Shown here: one piece after another, positions 50,624 through 62,300 of the stretch
Position numbering within the stretch: the stretch's first letter is position 1
How the letters are laid out: each line of letters begins with the position of its first letter
Assembly (NCBI GenBank): GCA_028622995.1
Contig: JAJQJQ010000007.1
Coordinates: forward strand, 2,542,001-2,606,000
Direction: 5' to 3'
Source: Panagrolaimus kolymaensis
Lineage: Eukaryota > Nematoda > Chromadorea > Rhabditida > Panagrolaimidae
DNA: 64,000 nucleotides
Notes under the pieces: generated by a model
Told to the model about the DNA's origin: nothing
The model's input: only the letters and a program-made list of their open reading frames with translations
Database searches by the model: none
Program-made: the position numbers and the translations under genes

Positions 50624-52646
50624 CTTGACTTCTTTTTGAAAGTTTGATTGATTTTTGAAACTCACATTTTTTAACTTCAACGTTCCTCATTTTTTGATTA
50701 TGCAAATTTTCCATGTGTTTCCTAAATTTCATTTTTCTTCTCAAAAACTTTTCTCACAAAACTTTTCTCACAAAACTTTTCTCACAAAACTTTTTTTCAA
50801 CCTTTTTGTTAAAAATGGGAGCGAAAAAAAGGGAAGAAGCTTTCATTTTCGTCGTTTTTTGCTATGATAAAAAAAGGGGCGAAGAATGCGACAAAATTAA
50901 ATTATCCGTGCGCATAGTTTTTGTTGTTGTTGCTCAATTTGGTCGTAGCTTTCGCTATTGCTCTTCTTGTCTATTTCCCGATGGCAATGCCGACAGCCAT
51001 TTGAACGGCAAAAAAATGAAAAAATAGTTTACTGAAAAAATGCCACCGGTGTCTGCTACTTTTTTTACTTTACTTTGCTTCTCTAAACACGTCTGCATCA
51101 AGCAATAGAAAATACTGCTTTGCCTTTTTTTTCTTTCGTTGTCTCGCTGAAATGAGTTTCTTTTGTTTTTTTGAAACGCGCAGCGAAAAAGCATGGTTTT
51201 TCATTTTGAAAAAATCTCAAATTTTGTATTAAAAAAAACTTTACAACTATGTATCTCGACATGCATTCGGTATTTTTTTCTGATCTTACTAATTCTTAAT
51301 ATTCAGATCTTAATGAATATATTCGTGAAGACAGAATAAAAAAAATGAATCTTAGAAGCTCAAGCTAACCGTTTAAAAATCTGTAGAAATTTACGTTAAA
51401 AAAGTTAAAAGTCTGGCGAACCAGACAACGAAAGAAAAAAAAGGCAAAGCAGTAACGGCGCTGACGTGTAAAGGCACCACTAAAACCCAAAATTATTTGT
51501 CAAATTTGACATTTCAAAGGAATTTTGCCGCTCCATCTTTTTTTACTTATCATTTTTTAAAAGGTATTAAGCTGGCTTTTCTAAATTGCTTCTTCTAAAC
51601 TCGAGTACTTCTTTTTTTGCCATCCATCGGTTGCTTGCTTTCTTTATTTAAATCGTAAAAAGTTGTGTTTTTTTTTGTTGAGTAAATTCAAAAGTTGCTT
51701 TCCAAAAAAGTGTTTTGTTTTGATTGACTTTCAGATGAAATGAAGAGAAGAAGCGTCAAAAAGAAGAAAGAGAACAAAATAGGATGTCACTCAATTCATT
51801 GACTCATCAAAATTGAGTCCGTCAAGAAGAAGGCTTCTCCTACTCAAAATAAAAAACTTCTTTTTTCGTTTACTGCATCCGAATTTTCCAATTTCCTTTT
51901 CATCTTTTGTAAAAGTTATTCAGTTATTTTGTGACGTTTTTGGAGCAAAAAGCAAACCTAAACTTTTCTTTATTTAAACTTTGATTAAATATTTTCGAAA
52001 GAGATATCAGCAAATAAAAGCAATCAAAAATGGTCTTTTTAGTAAACTTTAACTTTGTTTTATACTGTTATCTCAGTTCTGAAAACAAAACTTAGTAAAT
52101 TGATGCTTGAAGTCTGTGATTAAAACGTAACTATTTCCATTAAAAATTTGAGTGATCAAACTTTTCATTCGTTCATATTTTTTGTTTGTTGCTCTTCGGA
52201 TCTTTTATTTTATGCATATTTCCAAAAAGTGTCAATGCCTTTTTTTTATTGAACCCTAAAAAACTTTTTTATTATTTTATTTTTGAAAATACGAAAAACA
52301 GATTCTTTTCATTCCATTTTTATGATGGGCAATGTTTTATGAGAGTGGTTTCCTTTTAACACAAGGGTTTTATTTTTTCATTTCATCTTCAGAAAGTTGT
52401 TGAAAATTTTTGGGTTCATACTTTCCAAAAAATAAATTTAGAAAAAAAGTTATGGTAGAAAATAAGAAAATATAAAGCTTTGCTTATTTTTTGAATAATT
52501 TTCCACCATATCTTTTTGAAAATATACTTGAGATATTTTTTGTAACGCTAAAAAACCTATTCGTTCCGATTTTTTCTAACAAAATTAATATTCAAATTAA
52601 TTATTTTTATATTTCAAAGCTCAAACCATTTTGGAATGTTTTTGCG
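50624..52646. other. Gene-poor region, left part
   Basis: AT-rich with poly(T)/poly(A) runs; no supported gene. Contains three tandem copies of a 14-bp unit at 50744-50785. Confidence 0.5.
50744..50785. repeat. 14-bp tandem repeat, three copies
   Basis: AAAACTTTTCTCAC occurs three times head to tail, followed by a partial copy. Non-coding. Confidence 0.9.
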
Positions 52647-52880
52647 ATGATGGATGATAAAAACCACTTTGCTTTTATTTCTGAACAGGCACAAAAAGGA
52701 AAAGAAAAATTAGGTTATTTTGTTGTAACAATTGTTTGCCTTTGATTGAAAACCTTTCATTGTTCTCCCTCCGATAATGCCGCAGTAGCTGAGATTGCAT
52801 TGAGTAAAGGTGGTTGTTGTGTTGGTCAATCGGTCATTTATGATGCGGCGTTAAAGCTCATTAGTCAATATTGGCAATAG
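52647..52880 (+). CDS. Possible two-exon small protein
   Basis: A start at 52647 (MMDDKNHFAFISEQAQKGKE) can be spliced from a weak GTTATT donor to a CCGCAG acceptor (52790s), giving a 53-residue product that continues VAEIALSKGGCCVGQSVIYD and ends LKLISQYWQ. The second exon is less AT-rich than its surroundings, has balanced coding composition and a helix-like pattern, and both exons stay in frame. No family recognised. The donor is poor and neither exon is long, so chance remains possible. It would be the only gene in nearly 9 kb. Confidence 0.38.
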
Positions 52881-55800
52881 AAGAATATTACTTGAAATAA
52901 AAAAATTAATATTTTTTTAAAGATTTTACTTATGAGCTTTTTCCTATATCTTTCCATAAACAAGTTTTATTGTTTTTTTTTCTACCGTAACTTTTTTGGT
53001 ATTAGAATTTGTTAAATTTAAAGTCTTTGAGAAACCGAATTTACTTAAATTTTACTTTCACATTACTCAAAAAATCTCAGTACTGGAATTGACTCTCTGT
53101 TCTCTTTTTATCGTCAAAAAAAGGACTCTGTAAACATAAAATGAAGCTTTTAATGGCTTGCTTGTTTTTTTATTTTTTTGTCTACACTCACTTACTCATC
53201 TTCTCAACAACGAAAAAAAGAATGAGAATACATATTTTGACTCAAACAATTTTTTGCTTCTCTGTTTTTTTACATTTTAAAAGCTTTTCTTTATTTTTTG
53301 TAACAGAAAATTGATAAAAACAATTGCGTTTTTTGTGTGTTTTAACACCCTTGAAATTTGATATTCTGTTGATTCCTTAAGATTTAAGGAATTTTTTCTT
53401 TTCATGCTTAAAAATAACCTTAAAAATCATCGAATCTTCACGTTTTGAACTTTCATCATCGACCGGAAATGGATCATAATAATATTTTTTTAAAGTTTTT
53501 TTTGCCCAATGCTTTTTTGTCTAAAGTTTAAAGAATAACCAATTTGATAAAGTTGAGAAAAAATTGCCTTCTTTTTCATGTCTCTCTTGTCTTCCAAAAA
53601 CAAGGATTTAGAACATTTAAGAAAATGGATAATTTTCTATCTTTTGTTGTGTTTTTCTCTTTCTTCCTATAGAAGCCAGCCAACCAGCTGTCATCAATAA
53701 AAGCGACAACTTAAAAAATTGCGGCAAATTTCAAACAGACAAAAAATAAGTAAATGAAATTTGCATACATTGAATTTTTTGAAACGGAATAATTTGGTCT
53801 TGTTTTGTCGTGATTCTTAGATACAACAACAACAATAACGAGAAAAGGAAGCAAGCGTTTTTAGCTTTAAAATGAATTTAATTTAAATTTCTGGAAATTT
53901 TTGTTGTAATATTTATTGTTAGTCACTTTTTTGTATATTAACATATAAAATTATTTTCACTTCAGAATCTGAATCTCTCTGTCTTACTTTAAAATTTGGC
54001 TCGATTTACATTTCTAATTTTGTGACCTTTTAAACTTTAATTCCCTCGAGAAATTTTGTTTTTACATTTATAAATATTTTTTCCTCAAAGATTTTTATAT
54101 CTTCATAAATGTCTTTGAAAACATTGGCAGCAGATGTCATGTTGATCTCAATGACAGATCTGAATGCGACGAAATGTCATTGTATATTCTTTTTATTTTC
54201 ATATTTTTCAATTTTGGCACATATAACTTTTTTGATAGACACAAAAACATCCGGAAATTGAAGGCCGAAACTAAAACTTATATTATTTTTTTCTTACTTT
54301 TCATCATCGCTAAAAAAGGCAGCATAGTTTCAACTGAAAAATGAAGAAGTCCGGACAGAAAAGGAAATTGAGAAGAAGAAAGCAACTATTTTTTTAAAGC
54401 GGACGAGCAGCGCCTCCTCCAAAATGTGAATGGTCAAAAAAAGCTGCTAAGAATGATTTAACAACGAACAAACAAGAATGTGAACAACCAACTAAACTTC
54501 ACAGTTCAGAGCTATCCTTTCATTTTCGAACACGGCTTCTTGTTTTTTTTTTTGCTTTGGTGTTGAAAAAAAGCAAAAAAAGGAAGATGCTCCGTTTTTT
54601 TTTCATTCAGGCAAGTCCGTTCCATTTCAGTTAGTCAGCTTACTTTCAAGGAAATAGAAAAGAATAAGCGAAAAAATGAACGCAGTTGTTTAATATTGGA
54701 TATTCTTTTTAATGTTTTGAGGTTTGATGTTAAGAGTTTAAAAAAATTTGTCAAAGTTTTGATGATTTGTATCCACCGAAAAAATAGTTGTTTTAAGGTT
54801 TTTTATGGCACTGTGAAAAGTGGTCAGTTTTCTTTGTTCTTGGTTGGTTGGTTTACTTTTTTTCCAATCCTTGTGTCTTTATTTTTAATCAAAAGCTTTA
54901 CAGTAAAATTGTGTTTTATTTATTTTTTACTCTTTTTTCGCAGTTCGATAACGGATTTAAAAACAAAAAAGTCCATTACCCTGTTTTATGACCATTTATC
55001 GTCAATTTTTATTTTTATGAAGCATTTCTCTTTCCTTCAATACTCATCGTTTTTTATCCTTGTTTTTTATGTCTCATCTTGAAGAGGAAAAAAGAGAGTA
55101 AAAAAACTAGAGGGGATCCATTTTGTCGTAATTTGAAGCTTTGTCTATTTCGTATAATACATATTTTTTTGCGTGACACTGCAACTTAAAGAAGAAGAAA
55201 ATGAAGAAAATGGAAAAGTGCTTTTTACACGATAAAATGAAATAGGAAATAAATTTTTCAATTTTTTTAATATTATTAACTCCGGTTTCTTTCTTGTACA
55301 GTCAATTTTTGTTTTATTAAAAGAAGCAGGATGCCCTTTTTATCCTCCTCCATTTCTTTTTTATTATTTTTTGATCGATCGAACGATGATTGGCATTTGT
55401 TTTTTTAATTTATTTATTTGATTGGAGGTCTAAGTGCAACCAGCCATGATGTGTCTATCAAATGTCTCATTAATGATAAAAAAATAAAAATGGAGGGAAG
55501 CTTGTGTCAGCATTCAACGAAAAGGAGCTTATCGCTTTCTTTCTTGCGAAAAAGATGATCTTTTAGTTTGAGGAATGAATTCATTTATGGGTTGTTTTTA
55601 TTGTAAATTGTTTCAATCCTCGTTCATCACTAAAATTATGTGGGATACTCCTTTTAAAGTTCTATTTTTGATGCAATGAATCATCACATTTTCTCCTTCC
55701 TACGTTCTTTTTTTCTTTAAAAAAATAAAAAAAATTATGAAAAGTTTAGAAATTTTAAAAATATTTTTCAAAAATTAGTCTCAGTTTAATTATTTATACC

Positions 55801-58800
55801 ATTTTATAAGGGCATCCAGACATTTGTTGAGCATCATGGACCAATTATAGATTCGAACTTTTGCTTTATAGTGTATTACGCGTACGTCCTAAACCACTGA
55901 GCCATAGAATCCGTTGCTATAAATTGTAAAATTGGTCGACTACTCTTTTTTTGTGCACCTTCCTCAAACCTTTTTTCCTTATTATCTTTGGCTAATTTGG
56001 GATAACAATTATTATTATTTATTTGATTGAACCGATCAAAAAACCAGTTATGATTAATTGAATGTGAAAATTGACTGGTTTCATTTTCCCATTTATTTTT
56101 TTCTCGCTTGTGTCTCTCTGTCTCATTGTTGTCGATCTAATCATTCCGGAAATGAGAAAAAGGCTTTCAAGAAAATACATTTCATTTTTTTTCTCCGTTA
56201 TATTTGTGCTGCAAAATTATTTTCTGAAAGTGAGCAGCCTCCTTCCTCTCATAGTTGCATTTCAAAAAAAAAAATACAAAAGTAAACTAACTTTTTAAGA
56301 AAGATGAGTGGAGAAAAGCCAATAATATAATGCTGTCAAACTTCGCGCAGACTTAAACTTAGTGAAGCTTTTTCCTCTTCTTTTCACGTTATTCATTTCT
56401 TTGACCCGTATTTACGTTTTTTTGTTTTTAAAAGAATAACAAACAAAAAACTCTTGAGTAATCATTAAAATTGTTACTGTTTTTTCTTCCGTTACTTTTT
56501 TTTTTCTACTGCGACTGCCTTAGACGAAGAACAGTCATTTTTCTTTAAAAAGCTTAAAAGCTTTTATATTTTTTGCGCAATAATTCCAACAAATAAAAAA
56601 AGCAATTCCTTTTACGCGGGCTGGCTTTTTCTTTGATGCAATCGCATTGTGGCAGTATGTATGTATTGAATGACGATGACGACGACGACGTTCAAAGAAT
56701 GACCATCACTTTTTTCTTTTCTCTCTTGCGCATTCCTTTTATTTATTTTTAGTTTTTGGCTTTGTTTTTTGTAGCTTATTCGTGAGAAATTTGTTTAACA
56801 ATTTTGTTTTTTAAATATAAGTTTGAAATCAAAAAGAGAGAAACATTTAATTCAAATCATCCAAGTAAAATCACAAAGATATGACTTTGAATTATTGTAT
56901 TTTGGTGATCGTCAAAATTATCTCGAATCATTGGTTAGCGTCTCAATCGCAGTGTTGAAAAAACGCAGGTCAGTGCAAAGAATAAAGCTTATATTGAAGA
57001 GCCACTTGACCTGCCTACTTTCCACCAATCTAAAGCTCATCGACTTTTTCCTATCATCATTTATACTTTTTTCTTGCAACTTTTCAAGTTTAAAGAAAAA
57101 AAACTCCCAAACGTCCGTTTAACTTGTTTTTTTTTGTTGCCAAAATAAAAAGTAAAACGTTTAAGGAAATCTAAAAAAACAATTTTTCAACAAAAAACTA
57201 TTGCTTTCGTTTTAAACAAAAAAAAGAGGAAAAAGCATAAAAAAAAAATAAAAAAGTAAATGCCTGAAGCATTGCCTTCCTCCTCCTATTTTTCTTCTTC
57301 AATAAACAGAACAGACGCGCAAGCAAGCAACAACATTGACAAAGAAGACGTGCCATGATAGATAATGTTTATTTTTGTCCTCTCCTTTCCTTTTCCTTTT
57401 TTCCCGAGTTTAGATTCCATTTTAAGACTATTTTAACAGTTGAAATAATAAACGTAAATAGTGTTTTTAAAAATTTTAAGAAAAAGAAAAAAGAAATCGA
57501 GCGTTTTTTTGTTTGATAAAACTTTTTTTTTCTATATTTTCTATTTCCCGTTTTTTGAAGCGCTTGCTTTCTTTGGAAGCAAGCAGCTGGGTTTTTTGAG
57601 ATTCTAATGTTATTTTTTATTTTAATTTTAATCCTATTAGCTAATCGCTGGACACAAATACTATGAAGATTCACAATTTTCCTCCAAAGCTTTTTTTATT
57701 TGAAAATGCCATTTTTTATTTTTCGTGTTTTTTTTTTGCATATATTTCGCGCATGTAACCACATTTTAACACTTTAAATGGTAAAAAAAATGAAAACATT
57801 TAACCATATCTCAGTTTTTTTTTTGTAAAAAAAGACATAATATTCTATTCGATTTATTGCCATTTCTTTTTGCAATAACATATTAAGAGAAGAACAGCTT
57901 TGTTAATTATCGCTATTAAAACTATCTTATTATGATGATATTAAGTTGTTGACTAACTTCTTTTTTTTCTTCTTCTCAACTTTACGTTTGTTTTTTATTT
58001 GCCTTTAAAAAATTATAGCTGCAGGCAGCTGTTCTTTAAAATCTTACACTATTTTTTTATCCAATGATATTTATTTTTTTGTTTTTTCATCAAGGTTATA
58101 GTCTAATGGAAACAAAAAACGTTCATCTTTATTGTGGGTAACAAAAAAAGTTATCTCAGAAACGCCACAGCAACAAAAAAATTAACGTTAATTTGATTTA
58201 TGAATTGCCTCCTTTTTTCATTTTTCTTTGAGTTTCAAGGATGCGAGGACCTGACTTTCATGCATGCATGGAGTCAAAAGATGGCTGTTTTTTGTTATTA
58301 TAAAAAAAATTAGAAAAAAAGAGCTAAAAACAATTGGCATTTTTTACTCTATTTTTTGTTTTGTGGTTGCAAATGACTTTTTTGCATGTGTTTCATCCGC
58401 GACTGCTGCTGCTATTATTGCTACTATTGCTCATTGATAATTGAGACACCCACTCTCTCGTTTTCGTGGATTTTTTTTTCTTTCCCCTTTGACATAAGAA
58501 AGAATGAACGATAAAGAAAAAAGTTTCAATCATTTTGGCTTTTATAATAAAACTGATTAGAATTTTTTCGAGGTATTTTTGATTTATTACACTTTTTGTT
58601 TGTTTTTCAGCTGTTTTATGCCGCAATGAATGAACGCTTTAAGGCGGAGTCTTTTCTTTTGAGTTTCGTTGTTTTTAGATTTTGTTCTTTATTTTTATTT
58701 TTCCATGATCCTTAAAAAATATGCATCTTTTCTTGATACTCTTTTTATTATTACAATCACACAAAGTGTTTTTTTTTCTCGTGATAAGGTAAAATTCAAA

Positions 58801-59394
58801 AAATCTTTGAACAGACCACTTTTGTGCAGACAGCATTTAAAATTTTGTAATGCCCTGGATGATGCATAAAGAATCTTTAGTGAAAAAAAGGATGAACCTT
58901 GAAATATTTGACTCATGCTTTTACGAAAAAGTCTATAATTTTGAAATCCATGATAGTGTACTCTTGCAAGCCATTTCTCTCCTCAGCTGAGAATGATTGC
59001 TTTGAATCCTGAATTTTCCAATCATTTTTTTGATTCACTAAGAGCTTCAATTTATAAAAAAATAAATGTATTTTGAGTCAAGCTTTTTAGAACTTTGATT
59101 TATAAAATATTTTTAACACCGTATTTTATTCTTTTGCGCCTGGTTATATTTATTTTGATTTTTTACTTTTGACTATCGTTTCAATACTCTAATTCCTTTT
59201 AATTATTTTAGGCTTAAGCCGATGTCTCATTCAAAATTCTGTGAATTCGGCTACGTATTGAAATAATTTTTTCTTATTTTTGGATGCGTACATATTTTTG
59301 AGAAGAAATTCATCAAACCCTAATCAATTCTTTATTTCTTTTATTTATAAATTTTTAATAAAAACAAAAATACCCTTGTTTTTTTAATTTCAAG
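52881..59394. other. Gene-poor region upstream of kinesin
   Basis: About 6.5 kb dominated by T and A runs. Open frames at 54696-55082, 56058-56298, 56823-57122, 57369-57674 and others are Phe/Lys/Leu-rich, often lack an ATG start or overlap opposing frames, and show no motif. Apart from the tRNA-like relic at about 55838-55912 I see no feature. It is likely the regulatory region of the kinesin gene. Confidence 0.5.
55838..55912 (-). pseudogene. tRNA-like relic or SINE-type fragment
   Basis: On the reverse strand a good A-box (TGGCTCAGTGG, 55894-55904) is followed about 35 nt later by a B-box (AGTTCGAATCT, 55849-55859), at tRNA-like spacing. The anticodon arm does not fold into a normal 5-bp stem with a U33 loop, and the acceptor stem pairs poorly, so a working tRNA is unlikely. 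It could be a decayed tRNA gene or the head of a tRNA-derived SINE. Confidence 0.5.
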
Positions 59395-62300
59395 ATGACT
59401 GTGGGAGACTCACCATCACAAGATTCAAAGGTCAAAGTTGCCGTTCGTGTTCGACCAGTCAATAAACGAGGTTTGTTGTGCTTTAATTTTTAAAAAGCAA
59501 AATTTTATAATTTTATTACAATTTTTATATCAAAGAATTAGCCAGGGCCATCATTCATTTTTATTGTTATTATTATTATTTTTTTCATTGCTGGTGGTAG
59601 AAAGGGATGACTCATTTGTCAAAAAAAGTTGACAAAGATACGAGGGAATGAGTCTCGTAAAAACATAGGACATTTTGTAAATAAATGGACTCTCTTCCTT
59701 TTGGCTTTGACTATTTCTTTGATGTTGACTTTCTCTTCCTCCTCCCATGAGGACTTTCTTCTTATTTTTGAAAAGAGAATCTAAAAGTAGACCATTTTTC
59801 ATGCATGTCAAAAACATAAAATATAGGAAAAAGTTTGTGTTGAAGTTTTTGTTAACCACAGCAATTTTTCATAAAAAAAAACATTTAAAAAACTTGCAAG
59901 TATGCATGTTTTATTTCAATTTTTTTTTTGAGATCTTTTGACACATACAAGATTGACAAAAATGATAAAAAAAACACAAACAAAAGATGGGATTGAAAGT
60001 TAAAATATAATTTAATATTTTTATGGGACTTTGTTATTATTTAAAATAAAAATAAAATGAAAAATTGTTTTTATTTTCTAGAAACTGATTTATCAACAAA
60101 ATGCGTCGTTCAAATGGATTCCGATCAAACATTTCTTTTCCATCCAGCCGATGAAAAAATTCCAAAGACTTTTGCTTTCGATCATTGTTTTGAATCGTCT
60201 GATCCATCAGCAACTAAATTTGCGAGTAAGCTTACCTCTAAAATGCTTCACGTTTACCAATAAACTATGATATGCTTTTAGACCAAGAAGAAGTTTTCTC
60301 TAAAGTTGGAACTGGAGTTATCGATAATGCATTCGAAGGATATAATGCGTGCATATTTGCATATGGTCAAACGGGATCTGGAAAAAGTTACACTATGATG
60401 GGATCACCCGATAATCCAGGAATCATTCCACGCCTTTGTAATGCCATCTTTGAAAAAATTGAAGCTGAAACTTCTGAATCAACCAATTTTAAAGTAGAAG
60501 TATCTTTTATGGAAATTTATAATGAAAGAGTTCGAGATCTTTTGGATCCTAAAAAATCAGCTAAAACCAATTTAAAAGTTCGCGAACATAAATCTCTCGG
60601 ACCAATGGTTGATGGACTCTCGGTACTTGCCGTATCATCATTTGACCAAATCTCTGGGTTAATTGATGAAGGAAATAAATGTCGAACTGTGGCAGCCACA
60701 AATATGAATACTGAATCAAGTCGAAGTCATGCTGTTTTTACCATTCGTCTCACTCACACTCTCTCTGATATCGAGAAAGGTTTTTCTGGTGAAAAAGTTT
60801 CCAAAATTTCGTTAGTTGACCTTGCTGGATCTGAAAGAGCTGGAAAAACTGGAGCAATGGGAAAGCGACTTGAAGAAGGTGGAAATATTAATAAATCTTT
60901 AACAACCCTTGGAATGGTTATTAGCGCTCTTGCTGAAAAAAATGGAAAGAAAGAAAAATTTGTTCCATATCGAGATTCAATTTTAACATGGTTATTGAAA
61001 GATAATTTGGGTGGCAATAGTCGAACGGTGATGATTGCGACCATTTCCCCAGCAGCTGATAATTATGAAGAAACGCTTTCGACTTTGAGATATGCAGATA
61101 GAGCAAAGAAGATTGTCAATCATGCCATTATCAATGAAGATCCAAATGCTAAAGTTATTCGTGAACTTCGTGAAGAGGTTGAAGTTCTCAAATCTCAAAT
61201 TTCACACACCAAAGAAAGAGAAACTGTAAGTTTGAAATTTTCATTGTATAAAAAAATAAAACTGGGCTATTGTAAATAATTATAAACCAATTTTTAGGAA
61301 TACGAAGAGCTCAAAGATAGGCTTGCTGAATCTGAAAGGCTGGTGGAAATGATGAATAAATCTTGGGAGGAGAGGCTTCGAGAAACCGATGTCATTTATG
61401 AAGAGCGTCAAAAAGATTTAGCTCAAATTGGAATTAGTGTGGCTGAAGCAGGCATTAAAGTTGAAAAGGATCGTTTTTATTTGGTTAATCTTAATGCGGA
61501 TCCAAGCTTAAATGAGCTTCTCGTTTATTACATCAATAAACGAGCTACCATTGGAAGTGGAAATGACCCTGAAAATGATGCGATAGCACCCGATGCACGA
61601 CCAATATCCCCCGACAGAAAGATTGATTTTGTTCTTCAAGGCCTTGGAGTTCATCCCCGACATGCTCAACTTGAAATTGTTGAGGATTGTGAACTCAAAG
61701 TTCCTCGGCTTTATATTTCTCCACTTTTTGATGGAGCTAGGATTTGTGTGAATGGTTCCAATATTACTGAAAAAACTCAACTCAAAAATGGAACTCGTCT
61801 TTTAATCGGACACAATCATCTCTTCCGTGTGAATTGCCCCAAAGCCCCCAAAGATGAAAGCTCACTAATGTTGGCTTCGACAATAATGGAAGAAAGTCAA
61901 TTCTTTGATTATGATAAAGCTTGGCTTGAAGCAAATAGCGAAGAACAAGGGGCTTCCATTTCACATGCGGTTGATCAATATTTGGAACAAATAAATATTA
62001 AACATCAGGTAAAAAAATAAATGCTTGGAAATAAATGAAAAATAAATATTTTTTAGGAAGAGAAACAAGCAGCTTTGGAAAAACAATATGAAGAATTTGA
62101 GCGATATATTCATGGATTAGCTCAAACGTAAGCTATTCATAAAAAACTAATTCTATTATCCTTCCATTTTTATAGACTCCAAACTCCATCAACTCCGATG
62201 ACGCCAGGTTTCGGAGTTGCAATGACTCCTGTTGCATGTACTCCAAGTTGTGCTTTGCCACCTGTGGCATTTCCAACCAATCCTCGAAATCTAGAAAAAT

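Noticed and set aside
50744..50785. Short direct repeats as a CRISPR-like array
   Set aside because: Three head-to-tail 14-bp copies with no spacers; a simple tandem repeat in a eukaryotic genome.
54696..55082. 128-codon Phe/Leu-rich open frame in the gene desert
   Set aside because: Composition is what T-rich DNA gives by chance; no signal peptide plus domain pattern and no neighbouring exon.
56823..57122. 99-codon open frame in the gene desert
   Set aside because: Begins at TTG and lacks any recognisable family feature, though its first third looks somewhat protein-like.
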